Of a DNA stretch of 34,917 bases, positions 18,301 through 26,693 are shown in pieces. Origin of the DNA: an uncultured Lentisphaerota bacterium (GTDB lineage Bacteria > Verrucomicrobiota > Lentisphaeria > Victivallales > GWF2-50-93); the NCBI GenBank assembly GCA_903872565.1, contig CAIQLG010000482.1, positions 1 to 34,917 of the forward strand, in the 5' to 3' direction. The notes below the pieces were generated by a model. The model did not search any database, was not told the DNA's origin, and worked only from the letters and a program-made list of their open reading frames with translations. How positions within the stretch are numbered: the first letter of the stretch is position 1; every line of letters begins with the position of its first letter. The translations under genes were made by a program, and so were the position numbers.

Positions 18301-20983
18301 TTTCCGCTGACGCAGTAGCCATTTCGCCGGACTTTTTCGCTTTGGCGGATATTTCCTTCAAGGCGTCAGTCGGGGAATCAGGCCGTTTCCAGGGATCACC
18401 TGCACCTTCATTTTCCAGACGGGCTGCAGCCTTCCCGAGGGTTGCTGAAGCATTGCTCTGATGACGGGCCGCCTCGTCAAGCTTGTTGTTAGATATCCGA
18501 TCCGCGGCGTTCTTCATCGTATCACTGGCGGGAGCGGTGAGTTCATTGGATTTTGCGAATTCCGCAGCCGAGGCCTGCTGGACGGAAAGCTCGCCGAGCC
18601 GCCTGTCCATCTCCTGAAGTTTAGAAATTTTGCCGAGGTTTTCGGAGAGACGGGTCTGTTCATCGGCAAGCCTGCGCGCCTCGCCGGCCATCCGCTTGCC
18701 CTCATCAAGAAAATCCGACTCCCTCATGGATCCGGACTGGGCATTTTCCCTGGCATACTTGGCGACCGAGTCTGCAATTTTACCTTGATCGCGCCGCCAT
18801 TCGTCAAGCTGTTTTTTCATCTCCGGATTACTGGCGGCAACGTTGTTTCCCGCCGGGGGCATCTGCCTGTCAATCTCCATTTTCCGTCTCGCGAGGTTTT
18901 CCTGCATCTCGGCGAGATTGCGCATCTGGAGTGCGAGTTCCAGCGTCTTCGAGGCCATATCGTTTTTCTTGAGCAACTCATCGAGGGCGGAAAGAGATTT
19001 ATCAATATGCGTGCCGATCTTTTCTACAAGAATGCCGCGTTCCTCTGGAGTTTCAGCCAGATTTATTTGATCCGCAAGTCCTTGCGCTTTGGCAATTTCC
19101 TCCTGGCGGATTTTTTCGATCTCACTTGACGCCCTATTGAAAAAACCATCCTTGAGCGTTTCCGACAAATCCCTGAGCGTCGAATCGTTTTTGTCAAGTA
19201 TATCTCTGAGCGCTCCGACACGTTCGGACATCTGTTCGGGTTTTTTCTCGTTCTTGGAGGTGACCTCTTTCACAGATGCCAGGTTCCGCCTGGCCTGTTC
19301 AAGTTCCTTTTTCGCCTGATCAAGCTGGTTCTTCAATGTCTCCTTCTGGGATTGAAGAGCCTGTCCCTCGAAAAAATTGGCATTTTCATCAACAACAATA
19401 GTATATTTTTCCGATAGTCCGAGCTGTGGTCCCTTAAGATCCTTAGGCAGATTGTCGGCTGCCGAAATCTGGAATACTATGCGTTTGGCACCATCGAGCC
19501 TTGGATCTGCGAGGTCTATCACAGTATTTCCTTCGAACTTTTTTACGCATCTTTTTCCCGAAGATGATTCGGAGGGAATTTGAATCGGCACTGGTGCGAG
19601 CCTGGTGGAATCTTTTTCGAGAAGGAGCTCTACCGAGGCCAGGCCGATGTCATCGGTGGCTAAGAAATATAACGGGAAGTGGTCGCCTGATTTCAGGTGA
19701 ATCTCTTTCTGGGCGATGTCAGTAATCACGGCGATCGGCGGCATATCTGGCAAAGCCTGGACAGAACGTTCGAACTTCGGATTCTTCAGGCAGTACTCAT
19801 CGGCAAGGCAGATCGAATATGTCCCCGCAAGCCCCGGAGTCAGCGGAATACGGAACGACAGATGTTTATCTCCATCTGCTCCGGCAGCTTTTTCAGGATG
19901 AATGACGGCGGTGTCTTTCGATTGGATCTTCAGAAGCGCAGACTGGCAGGCCTTGTTGATTTCAACCGATACTGTGGCGACGGATCCCGCAAGTGCGGCA
20001 ATTGTTCCTTCAGAGTCGGACTCGATCCTTGGCGGAGTGCAGGCATATTCCGGATAATCAATCCTGAGACTGTTTTTTTCTATGACAGGCGGATTGACCG
20101 CGGTAACCTTGTAATATCTGGTGACGGCATCGTCGGCCTCGATCCTGTATGTGAAATTCCTTTCGACGGAGTCAATTGTGAAAATGAAGTCCGACATGTT
20201 TTCCTTTTCTTCCAAAACAGTCTTTTTCATTTGATCAATCGTTCCGATCCCATCGTCTGCAATGCGTCTGATTTTTGCGGATTGTATCTTGGCCTTGGAG
20301 GATGCGAGTGCGATCTCGAGGAGTTTTCCACGGGCGACAAAGGCGTCGCCAGGCCTGATCTCGAGGTCCATGGCGCTTATGTTGGGAAGATTTGCGAAGG
20401 GTGCCATGGCCCGCGCCAGAAGAAACGATGTCTTCCTTGGAGATGCGGCAAATATGACAGCGAGCATCAGCACTGCTGATAATGCCGTGGAAAGATATGG
20501 TACTGCGGCACGGATCGAGACTTCCTTCTTCGGCCTGATTTTTCTGGCATCGTCGGCTGCGGCCTCCGCAAGAGCGTCTATGAGTTTCTGCGACCCTCTG
20601 ACATCTGGATCGTCCGAGGTCGTCAGAAGCTCGACCGCCGAGCTGAGCCGCTCCTGCATTTCCGGATGGTGCGATTCGATCATCAGCGCCACTCCGGCGA
20701 GAGTGTATGAACGTGCGAGAGGAGAGACCAGGAACTTGTAGATGGCGATGATCATTCCGACATAGATTGCGCATGACAATATCCAACGTGTTGATGCCGA
20801 AACAATTGTGAAATACAGATCCGCTCCCATCACAAGAAGTGTCAAGGCTATGAACACGCTGGCGACGGCGCAGAATCCGCGGATCAGGGTTATCTTCCTT
20901 GTCCGCCGCAGAAGTTCGCGCAGCGCGGCCGCGATGGGTGCCGGTATGGATTCAAGTCTTGTCTCTAGTTTTTGGTTTTTCAT
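12353..20983 (-). CDS. Giant membrane-anchored coiled-coil protein with three long internal repeats (DUF4175-like N-terminus)
   Basis: The predicted product is 2876 residues, starting at the ATG 20981-20983, which overlaps the stop of the upstream VWA gene (ATGA). Hydrophobic helices lie at about 36-58, 66-84 and 159-180. Between them is a segment (MIESHHPEMQERLSSAVELL) typical of DUF4175-like proteins next to MoxR/VWA genes. Residues about 200-540 look like beta-rich periplasmic domains. From about 545 the chain is Ala/Lys/Glu-rich and predicted coiled coil. It holds three tandem units starting near residues 759, 1462 and 2039, marked by LADEQ-x-x-L(A/S)ENLGKI, AEFAKSN-x-LTAP, FNPGASP, DYHSEP, ENFRKDAEKN, ARQEIVGELA and QNSDNAGKSIAKM. 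Unit 2 lacks about 126 residues. A non-repeated tail of about 150 residues ends the chain. Function unknown; likely a very long periplasmic filament or stalk. Confidence 0.88.
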   Translation of the reverse strand: MKNQKLETRLESIPAPIAAALRELLRRTRKITLIRGFCAVASVFIALTLLVMGADLYFTIVSASTRWILSCAIYVGMIIAIYKFLVSPLARSYTLAGVALMIESHHPEMQERLSSAVELLTTSDDPDVRGSQKLIDALAEAAADDARKIRPKKEVSIRAAVPYLSTALSAVLMLAVIFAASPRKTSFLLARAMAPFANLPNISAMDLEIRPGDAFVARGKLLEIALASSKAKIQSAKIRRIADDGIGTIDQMKKTVLEEKENMSDFIFTIDSVERNFTYRIEADDAVTRYYKVTAVNPPVIEKNSLRIDYPEYACTPPRIESDSEGTIAALAGSVATVSVEINKACQSALLKIQSKDTAVIHPEKAAGADGDKHLSFRIPLTPGLAGTYSICLADEYCLKNPKFERSVQALPDMPPIAVITDIAQKEIHLKSGDHFPLYFLATDDIGLASVELLLEKDSTRLAPVPIQIPSESSSGKRCVKKFEGNTVIDLADPRLDGAKRIVFQISAADNLPKDLKGPQLGLSEKYTIVVDENANFFEGQALQSQKETLKNQLDQAKKELEQARRNLASVKEVTSKNEKKPEQMSERVGALRDILDKNDSTLRDLSETLKDGFFNRASSEIEKIRQEEIAKAQGLADQINLAETPEERGILVEKIGTHIDKSLSALDELLKKNDMASKTLELALQMRNLAEMQENLARRKMEIDRQMPPAGNNVAASNPEMKKQLDEWRRDQGKIADSVAKYARENAQSGSMRESDFLDEGKRMAGEARRLADEQTRLSENLGKISKLQEMDRRLGELSVQQASAAEFAKSNELTAPASDTMKNAADRISNNKLDEAARHQSNASATLGKAAARLENEGAGDPWKRPDSPTDALKEISAKAKKSGEMATASAEKAKGAEKAAQAELEKYELATKDAGKKPDKTVAALAAEKMTLLKDIVQKSKEASAKSEQNAREAQNLGKEASAAESRFNPGASPAEKGALLDQAEQKARDAEQKAILAVHDAKMADSAAKMASNLAKGNGKSGNYHSEPVRNALSQSEKAAEAAKSVNDAAAKSAKSLEEASKNIVAMENFRKDAEKNLQKELAARIGEKIASARREEAMAKHALDGARNAANSAKQAADQATEGAKSASKDQNGRNAAGRALESIRKSLESGQQSKLAESLLSELASDERSARQEIVGELAKEQNLLNDKTIELMNEKEAVTDARKRDQTTELEKRQAALAEEAKDIAALVAKESPPSGKSAEQAKDSALKTKDSLRNSDLPSAAGNATEATKSLDELADGLEAEAASRLAGNDAKEKPGSPVSSLAMRARKVTDEQEMIRNEISALADGSPLDQLAAWQNNIERRAVELKKEAESLKTSARELGMPQKTQQLVTEGEQNLQNGTQNSDNAGKSIAKMTEEAVKAKQTPVKSFNEKLPAEAMQAQATSSKSFEQAAAKMDELAGEKDIPRQSDNSAIFNEAGRISDVARKLADEESSLAEDLGKIPQLQNIRKHMVELAKQQASAAEFAKSNNLTAPASEAMKNAAELISDNKFDEAARHQNDASATLGEAVDRMEKEGEKDSWKRSDSLRNDLKEMSAKANKSGELAASAAEKAKAAEKAVQAALEKFELASRDAAKNPDKTVAAVAAEKMALLKDLALKTKEASAKSEQNAGDVQKLAKETSDAKSRFNPGASPDEKGVLLEQAELKTRDAEQKAILADSAAKLAESAAKIASDLAKDGGNSGDYHSEPVRNAVSQSGKAAETAKAANDAIAKAEKSLGETSKDIVAMENFRKDAEKNLQDELASEIGGKITSARRGEAMAKHDLEEARKAAAAAKQAGDQAAEAAKSASNNQNRQNAAGRAIESMRKSAEADQQSKIADSLLSQFASDERSARQEIVGELAKAQKSLNDKTMRLMNEVSTLAGNKPLDQLGAWQDNIKKRAEELRKDAELLKKGTKELNLTQENQQLAAEGEQSLQSAHQNSDNAGKSIAKMAVDDAQVRQNPEKTFSEKLPIETTQALASSSKSLGQAAAKMAELAGEKPPPQPRKDSAVLNEAGRIAEEAHRLADEQARLAENLGKISQPQDLEERLGELSDQQALAAEFAKSNDLTAPVGETMKNAAEQISDNKLDEAARHQNGASAKLGELAARLEKEGGKNPWKQSDSPRDALKEMSAKAKKSGELAASAAEEGKAAEKAALGEISKFERVSKDAGKKADKAAAALATEKTALLKGFAQKALEASAKSEEEAHDAQNLAKDVSALESSFNPAASPAEKGAQLEEAAKKTRDAEENAILADHAAKMAESAAKMASDLAKIGGKSGDYHSEPARNAMSQSEKAAETAKAVNDAVAKAEKSLGETSKNIGAMEKFQKDAEKNSRDRLAAEIGDKVASARRDEAMAKLALEEAGKAADAAKQAADQARQYSDAASKNTNRPNAVMQSAEGIRKSLEAAQQSKIADSLLSQFETEELSARQEIVGELAEAQRSLNDKTMKLMKEKKAAADANMRGQTAEIERRQDALSEEARNIAAIVAKESPPSGKSAEQARDSVKKAKDSLRKSDLPLAAANATEAARNLGELAKGLEAEAASRLAGKDDNEKRNSPISGLAMRAKKAEEEEEMIRKEIAALVGNRPLDHLAAWQDNLGTRAESLVKEAKAFEKSAKELDMPEKSRQTAAGGENDLQNAHQNSDNASKSIAKMAEEAAQAKQDKSFPGKIPGETLQALANSSKSLEQAATKMAEVQDEIDKISANSNPQIVQETSPDLTMASGLARKASLDLEQNAIDAIRSTEALKSVARNAMNEAAKAGANPTPGKMSALQADGKRVISATGEAPQGFEQIGKRLKLTYNDWLRLPASLRSEILQSSSNEGPEEYRDIIKRYFEELSKLGMEKKQ
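12812..18707 (-). repeat. Three tandem coding repeat units inside the giant gene
   Basis: Unit 1 spans about 16598-18707 (2110 bp), unit 2 about 14868-16597 (1730 bp), unit 3 about 12812-14867 (2056 bp). The GKI anchor occurs at 18631, 16522 and 14791, so periods are 2109 and 1731 bases. The 378-base difference equals 126 codons. The missing block in unit 2 corresponds to 17003-17386 of unit 1, which is bounded by two CTCATT copies (17003-17008 and 17381-17386). Unit 2 keeps one CTCATT at 15272-15277. Confidence 0.9.
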
Positions 20984-23900
20984 GGGAGGTTGACCTTTTT
21001 TCTCAATAACCATTCGATTACGGCGAGTGCAATAAGCATCATCAGGAACGGCCAGGAATTCCAGACGGATATCTGGCGGCTTTCAGTCTGTATCAGCGAT
21101 GGCGGACCAAATTTTTCCAGGGCTGTAGGAGCCATTGACGGTTCGAAGACAGCTCCGCCGGTCACGGCCGCGATCCTGTTCAGGGTTCCTGTGTCGGCGG
21201 CAAGTTCGGCAAGTTCGTCCGGCAAAGCTGCGGACACTCCAAATTCCGCATGCACGGAACCGGCATCCGTCTCAAGGCCGGCAGGAAGATTGTCGCAGAC
21301 AAGTTCCAGCCTGTAGTCTCCCTCCGGAAGAGTGCCTACGCCACCCGAGTAAATTCCTGGCGAACCTGGTTCGTAATGAAGTCTGTTCCTGGCGACCTCT
21401 GTGCCTCCCTTCAGCACTCTGACAGAAGTGTTTGCATCTGTGACAGGTGTAAAATCGCGCTGTGTTATCTTGGCACGAACTTTGATGTCTTCATCTGGAG
21501 AGTAACGGCTTTTTTCCGGGGCGAGCCTTACGCAGGCCGCTCCGAACATGATTTTGTCGGACGTCGCCCAGCGCAGGAGCTGTCCCCAGAATTTGTGATG
21601 ATAGATGTCGCCATTCCTGTAGCGCAGACGCCAGGTTTCGTCGAAGGTGAGCATTGCGACTTTGCCGAGGGCATAATTCTGGCAGATGACAAGCGCATTC
21701 TCAAGCTCGAACTGGCGCCTCTTGCGGAGCAGTTCCTCGCTGGAGACCTCAGAGGACGAACTTGATTTAAGGAATGAGGGCGGATCAAAAGGCATCGCGA
21801 AAGCAAGCACAGCGGCTCCCGGCTTGGCGGTGACAATGGGGTACCTCCAGTAGAATGGAGGAATACCGTTCCAGATTTTCAGATTTTCCGCAGGAGACGG
21901 TGACAGTTGCATTATTATGTGTTCTTCCCCCTCCTGTGTAAGGGCGATCCGGTAGGATTCGCCTGGTGCCTTGATGAATGGCGCACTGACTGGCTTGAAA
22001 TTCACGGGGATGAGTTCCGCGAGAGGAGTGTCAAAGTACGAATTCGGCATCTTCGCGGATCCCGCCACCAGGATGAGAGTTCCCGCCCTTTCCGCCACGA
22101 ATTTCTTGATGAACCCTATTCCGTCCTTTCCTATGGAACCGGCATCTACATCTCCAAGTACTATGACATCAAATTTCATCCATTCCCCCTCGGTGGCGGG
22201 GAGCAATGTCGCCTCCGCATCGTCAATCGCCCTCGATGCTGAGGCGGCCACAGGAGCTCTCCCCTGCTGGTTTTCGATCCTGTCAGGGCGAAGGAGCACA
22301 TACTGGAGCCTGACGGATCGGTCGCGGCTGACAAACAAATTCTTGAGATAGCGGAACTCCCAGCGCGGAGATCCCTCGACATACAGCACCTTGATGCAGT
22401 CGTCCGTCACATTCACAGGGACAGCTCTCTGATTGTTTTCCATTACAAGCTCTCCCTCGACCGGATCAATTGCAACCTTGTACGAATGATAACCTGCCGT
22501 CTTCGGCTTGTCGGTCAGGCTGATCTTATCGCGCATGTAATCTGATTTAACATCAATTTCCCTGCTGGTCACAAGATTTGCGCCATCAGAGAGTTTGAGA
22601 CAGATTTTCTGACCTGACAGACCAGTGAGTTTCACGTTGACATTGGCATTGAAGGTGTCGTCGAGATAAAGTGAATCAGGCACCTCGACGGAGAGCACGG
22701 CCGCATCTTTCAGAGGACGCGGGCCCGCTCCGAAGGATATGGAGCAGACGGGGATTTTCGCCTCTCCGAGCCGTGCCGCGATTGATTCGATCGAATCGGA
22801 TCCGTTGTGCCTGCCGTCGGAAAGAAGGAGAATGCCCGCGAGCTGCCCTGGTGGTATGTCGGAAAGTGATTTTGCGAATACTGACGCCATATTCGTTCCC
22901 ATTGATGCACTGTCCGGCTTTTTCCCGGCTTTAGTGTCCGACCCTCCTGTTTTCAGTTTTGCCGGATCGATCTCCGACGGGGCGATTGCAAAATCATACG
23001 CCTTCACACCATATTTGTCGGAAATTTTCTGCATCAGGCTTCCCGTCTTTTCCTTGTCCTTCCCGGCAGGCTGTGGTGTGGAGAGAATTTTTTCAGCCAA
23101 GTCGGCGCGTTTCAGTTTCGAGATCGCTTCGACATCAGCCTTCCCCCCCTCTGGCAAGGAGGAAAAAAGCGCCGCGTCAATTTCATCTCCGAGGGCTGAA
23201 GTCTCCTTCTCAATTCCCTGTAGAGAAGCCATTGAAAGTCTGCCGAGTTCAATCATCCTGCTGTAGTTGGGGCTGATCCTGATTTCATCGTTCTTTTTTC
23301 CGTAGGCCTGTACTGCCGTCTCGAGAAGTTTGATCCTTTCATCGTGAAGATTCACAACTTCCGAATTCATACGCCCGATAATTAGATTGATTTTTGCCTT
23401 GACCGGTTCGCCGAGAACCGGAGTTTTCAGGGACAGTAGCTCATTGGTTTTCTCGCGTTGTGCGGCGACATCCGATCTCAGATTCCGCGCCGCCTTGAGG
23501 ATGGAACGTATCTCTGCAATATTTTTTTCATCCGGGAACTTGGACGTCTGGCTTATTGCCGTGATCCCATCCGTCTGGGCGGCTGTTTCCTGGCGAATCC
23601 TGTCGAGCACGGCCACAGCATCTTCGGATCTGAACGGCCTCTTTGCCTTGAGAATGGAAAGATATTCCGCAATCCTTATCTTTTCTCCCGTGCCCATGTC
23701 CGAACATGGAATTCCCATGGATGCGCTGTTGTCAATCGCCACTGCCACGTAACGGTCAATTTTCCGTGAGATTTCAAAGACTTTCACCGGCTGGCACAGG
23801 GCGAAGGCGACAAGTATGACAAGCAGGGCGCGGAGGCCTGGCAGGATAATGCTCTCGCGTCTTGGAAGTATCCGGCATTCGAAAGCGTAGAGGGCAAGTA

Positions 23901-24180
23901 CAGTCTCTGCCGAAACTGCGCCTGCCAGAAGCATCACCCAGATCGGCCAGTTGGTTGCGAAGATGAGATGTCTCTGCAACGCCTGCGACAGGAAGACGAG
24001 AGCGACAAAACAAAGCATTCCCCTCGCGATCGGTGGGATTGCCCTTTTACAGCGGTCCTGGGCAGACGGCTTCCATGAGCGCAGTCTTATCCAGAGGAAA
24101 AACGCCAGCGCCGACGCAATCCACAGCGCGAACGTGGGAATGGATTCAGGAAAAATAAAATGTTGTGTCATCGTGTTCAT
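20980..24180 (-). CDS. Large von Willebrand A membrane protein with helical insert
   Basis: A 1066-residue protein. Four hydrophobic helices lie in residues 12-130. A VWA domain begins with MIDAS DxSxS (Asp150-Asn-Ser152-Ala-Ser154). The next core strand, ILLLSDGRHNGSD, comes only at about 450-462. The roughly 300 residues between, against about 100 in an ordinary VWA domain, are mostly charged helical sequence. Later parts contain an Ig-like segment (about 490-590), a glutamine-amidotransferase-like fold (KVLYVEGSPRWEFRYL near 605, VIVLGDVDAGS near 665), another beta region and a C-terminal helix before RKKVNLP. It is probably inner-membrane with the VWA on one face. Both ends overlap neighbouring genes by ATGA, so it belongs firmly to the operon. 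Confidence 0.87.
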   Translation of the reverse strand: MNTMTQHFIFPESIPTFALWIASALAFFLWIRLRSWKPSAQDRCKRAIPPIARGMLCFVALVFLSQALQRHLIFATNWPIWVMLLAGAVSAETVLALYAFECRILPRRESIILPGLRALLVILVAFALCQPVKVFEISRKIDRYVAVAIDNSASMGIPCSDMGTGEKIRIAEYLSILKAKRPFRSEDAVAVLDRIRQETAAQTDGITAISQTSKFPDEKNIAEIRSILKAARNLRSDVAAQREKTNELLSLKTPVLGEPVKAKINLIIGRMNSEVVNLHDERIKLLETAVQAYGKKNDEIRISPNYSRMIELGRLSMASLQGIEKETSALGDEIDAALFSSLPEGGKADVEAISKLKRADLAEKILSTPQPAGKDKEKTGSLMQKISDKYGVKAYDFAIAPSEIDPAKLKTGGSDTKAGKKPDSASMGTNMASVFAKSLSDIPPGQLAGILLLSDGRHNGSDSIESIAARLGEAKIPVCSISFGAGPRPLKDAAVLSVEVPDSLYLDDTFNANVNVKLTGLSGQKICLKLSDGANLVTSREIDVKSDYMRDKISLTDKPKTAGYHSYKVAIDPVEGELVMENNQRAVPVNVTDDCIKVLYVEGSPRWEFRYLKNLFVSRDRSVRLQYVLLRPDRIENQQGRAPVAASASRAIDDAEATLLPATEGEWMKFDVIVLGDVDAGSIGKDGIGFIKKFVAERAGTLILVAGSAKMPNSYFDTPLAELIPVNFKPVSAPFIKAPGESYRIALTQEGEEHIIMQLSPSPAENLKIWNGIPPFYWRYPIVTAKPGAAVLAFAMPFDPPSFLKSSSSSEVSSEELLRKRRQFELENALVICQNYALGKVAMLTFDETWRLRYRNGDIYHHKFWGQLLRWATSDKIMFGAACVRLAPEKSRYSPDEDIKVRAKITQRDFTPVTDANTSVRVLKGGTEVARNRLHYEPGSPGIYSGGVGTLPEGDYRLELVCDNLPAGLETDAGSVHAEFGVSAALPDELAELAADTGTLNRIAAVTGGAVFEPSMAPTALEKFGPPSLIQTESRQISVWNSWPFLMMLIALAVIEWLLRKKVNLP

Positions 24181-26693
24181 ATTCCAAAATTGGTAAAACT
24201 TTCCTGTGTGTGATTTGTCTGATTGCGAAATTCGACAGCTTCGCCTTTGTGCACCCGGCGGTTGATCGCGATAATACGTTCGAGTGCGATCTCAAGCACC
24301 AGAAAGACCAGAGCCATAGCCATCAGGTACTTCCATATTTCCTTGCCTGGGATCCCGCCCGTGGCGGCGGTCATAAGTTCCTCGTTGTTCGCCGGTGCGA
24401 ACACGTCTATGCGGTCACTTAGGGAAAGGAGTTCCTCGTCGCCGAGCCGAGTCAGGCTGCTTTCTCCGGGATCTGTAAGAACCACAAAAGGCAATTCCGC
24501 CAGCATTTGGCCGTCGCCGCGTTTCGGAGGATCCGGCAAACCGTCGAGTTTGATCTTGTAGAGTCCCGGCCAGCGGGTCTCGGAACATCTTATGAGCCGA
24601 CGGCCTTCGACATTTAGAAATTCGGCTTTGCCCGGCCGGCCTGTGGGAGTGATAACCGGAATGTCAACTGTCTTTCCGGAGACCTCGGCCCTTGAGGAAG
24701 TGCTTGACGAGACGGAAGATGGAGACATCCCATTGTCGAGCTCGAACATCATTTCCAATCCCGGGTTCACATTCCCCTCGACACCGCCGTAGGAGGCGAG
24801 ATGATATACAAGCTCATGCATCAATGGCACAAAAACTTTCAACGAAGGCAATGTGCTGTCATCGCGGTCCATTGCGAAAGCTGTGATGGCCACCAATCCG
24901 CGTCCCAGCTTGCGTTCGGCAATGAAAGGGTCACCCGAGTCGAGAAGGCCGCCGATGCTTACATCCACATCCGACTTGTCGGTTTCAAGCTTCCAATATG
25001 AACGGATCATGGCGAGCGACGCATCGGAATGCGCATTGTCGGCGCAGAGCCTGAGCGCTGGTCCTGTAAATGTTTTAAGTGCGAAATGCGCAGGATTGTC
25101 CGAGAGGACTTTGCGTTCAGCCATATCTGCCGGAAGAAGTTTCTCTCCGGATGGGGAGCGGTACGAATTCACCGATGCCGCGTCTGTTCTGGAACCGGGG
25201 ACGACAAGAAGTCCGCCTCCGGCCATGACTTTACTCAACAGCTTGTCGCCCAAGGATTTGGGAAGAACAGTAGGATTTGCAAGTATCACTGCGCGATATT
25301 TGCCCATATCCTTTGCTGATGCCTCCTCGATCCCTACAATGTCAGGTTTTATTGCGAAAGTCGTGCAGATTGAATTTTCGCCGGCCTTGAGGTTTTCCGG
25401 GCGCAGCGCGAGCCGCATGAAATCAGCGGCTCCGCCCATCGCCCTCTTGGACGGAGCTCCGTCAATAATCAGGACAGGCATAGTCTCGAACACATCCAGC
25501 ACTCTGGACTGGACATTGTCGGACTCCAGATCGTCATTGCAGGAAATGGAGCATGAGATAAGAGCCCTGCCAGATTTCTTGAAGCAATGCTTGAAAGCGA
25601 CGAATTCCGATGTCCCTGGCGGAATTTCCTTGAGAAAGATTTCGCGGGCGACCTCTTCGCCGTTGACCGACAATGACACGGCCACAGGCTGTATGGGCAT
25701 GTCGCCGCCGTTCACGATCCTGGCCTGGATCCTGACTGTTTGTCCTGCGCCCGGAGAGGAGTTTGGAAACGAGATATCCGCAACCGATGCGTTCCTGAAA
25801 GGATGTGGAAAAGGAAAACGGCGCACGATCACTTTCGGATGAAATGAGCTTGTCTTCAAATTCCTGGAGAGATAATTCCATCTCGCCTGGCTCCGGATGT
25901 CCCATCCAAATCCCTGCTGATCAGTCAGAACCACTATTTTCTTGACTGGGTTGCGACCTTCCGCGAGCATTGCGGCAGCGGCGTTGAGCGACTCTAGCAC
26001 GCCGAAAGATCCGCCGGACGGTTTGAAATCCTTGTGATTTATCATGTCGAGGATTTCCCTGTGATTGGAGATGGGGGTTTTGACAAGGGGATATGGCAGA
26101 GGGCCGGCGAGAATGAGCCCCACCGCATCGCTGGTGGAACAACTTTTTACAATCTGCGCCGCCGCCTCCCTGGCACGGTCGAAGTTTGAGCGGCCATCCA
26201 GAAGTATCCTCATGGAGTCGGAACCGTCTATCACAATGACAATGTCCCGGGACTCGCCTCCCAAAAGCCAGGAACTATTCTGGAAGCGCCTTTCGGCTGC
26301 CGCCGCGGCGATTGCTATGAGTGTGGTCAATATTGCGGTTGCAAGGAGTCCCTTTCTGGTTTTCCTTGATTTCCAGAGAGCGGCCGCTACACCTGCGGAA
26401 ATGGCGGCGACAGCCAGGAGCGGAATAGCAATCGGCCAGGTGAACGCGGGCTGGCTTAAAAGAAATGGGCGGGCCATTGCCGTGACAATCGCGGCAATCG
26501 CAAGACATCGCAGAACGAGCAGTATGATCTCCTCCATCAGCAGGCGGCGGCGCTGTGTCTCGAGGGATGCGGAAAGGAAACGCATCGCCCCCCAGGCTAT
26601 AGGCTTCGCCTTCCTCCGGTTCAAGATGTGTATCAGCACTGGTATGGAGACCAGCGTCATCCCCAGCATCATTTGAAATTCAAGAAATGTCAT
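24177..26693 (-). CDS. BatA-type VWA membrane protein
   Basis: An 838-residue protein. Residues 1-80 are the BatA N-terminal membrane domain (PVLIHILNRRKAKPIAWGAMRFL and a second helix ending MARPF), followed by two more helices. The VWA domain has MIDAS Asp156-Gly-Ser158-Asp-Ser160 in IVIVIDGSDSM and the strand IVVLTDQQG near 265. A beta sandwich region and an amidotransferase-like domain (MPVLIIDGAPSKR, GGGLLVVPGSRTD) follow. A hydrophobic helix near residue 800 (KYLMAMALVFLVLEIAL) precedes a short cytoplasmic tail. The ATG follows the TAG of the DUF58 gene with no gap, and GGGAG inside that gene is its likely ribosome site. BatA/aerotolerance-type proteins partner MoxR and DUF58 proteins. 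Confidence 0.9.
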   Translation of the reverse strand: MTFLEFQMMLGMTLVSIPVLIHILNRRKAKPIAWGAMRFLSASLETQRRRLLMEEIILLVLRCLAIAAIVTAMARPFLLSQPAFTWPIAIPLLAVAAISAGVAAALWKSRKTRKGLLATAILTTLIAIAAAAAERRFQNSSWLLGGESRDIVIVIDGSDSMRILLDGRSNFDRAREAAAQIVKSCSTSDAVGLILAGPLPYPLVKTPISNHREILDMINHKDFKPSGGSFGVLESLNAAAAMLAEGRNPVKKIVVLTDQQGFGWDIRSQARWNYLSRNLKTSSFHPKVIVRRFPFPHPFRNASVADISFPNSSPGAGQTVRIQARIVNGGDMPIQPVAVSLSVNGEEVAREIFLKEIPPGTSEFVAFKHCFKKSGRALISCSISCNDDLESDNVQSRVLDVFETMPVLIIDGAPSKRAMGGAADFMRLALRPENLKAGENSICTTFAIKPDIVGIEEASAKDMGKYRAVILANPTVLPKSLGDKLLSKVMAGGGLLVVPGSRTDAASVNSYRSPSGEKLLPADMAERKVLSDNPAHFALKTFTGPALRLCADNAHSDASLAMIRSYWKLETDKSDVDVSIGGLLDSGDPFIAERKLGRGLVAITAFAMDRDDSTLPSLKVFVPLMHELVYHLASYGGVEGNVNPGLEMMFELDNGMSPSSVSSSTSSRAEVSGKTVDIPVITPTGRPGKAEFLNVEGRRLIRCSETRWPGLYKIKLDGLPDPPKRGDGQMLAELPFVVLTDPGESSLTRLGDEELLSLSDRIDVFAPANNEELMTAATGGIPGKEIWKYLMAMALVFLVLEIALERIIAINRRVHKGEAVEFRNQTNHTQESFTNFGI

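Noticed and set aside
12558-20786. Many long plus-strand and alternate-frame open readings opposite the giant gene
   Set aside because: They mirror a repetitive Ala/Lys/Glu-rich gene whose minus-strand reading frame is continuous and has coherent domains; none has a plausible ribosome site or family motif.
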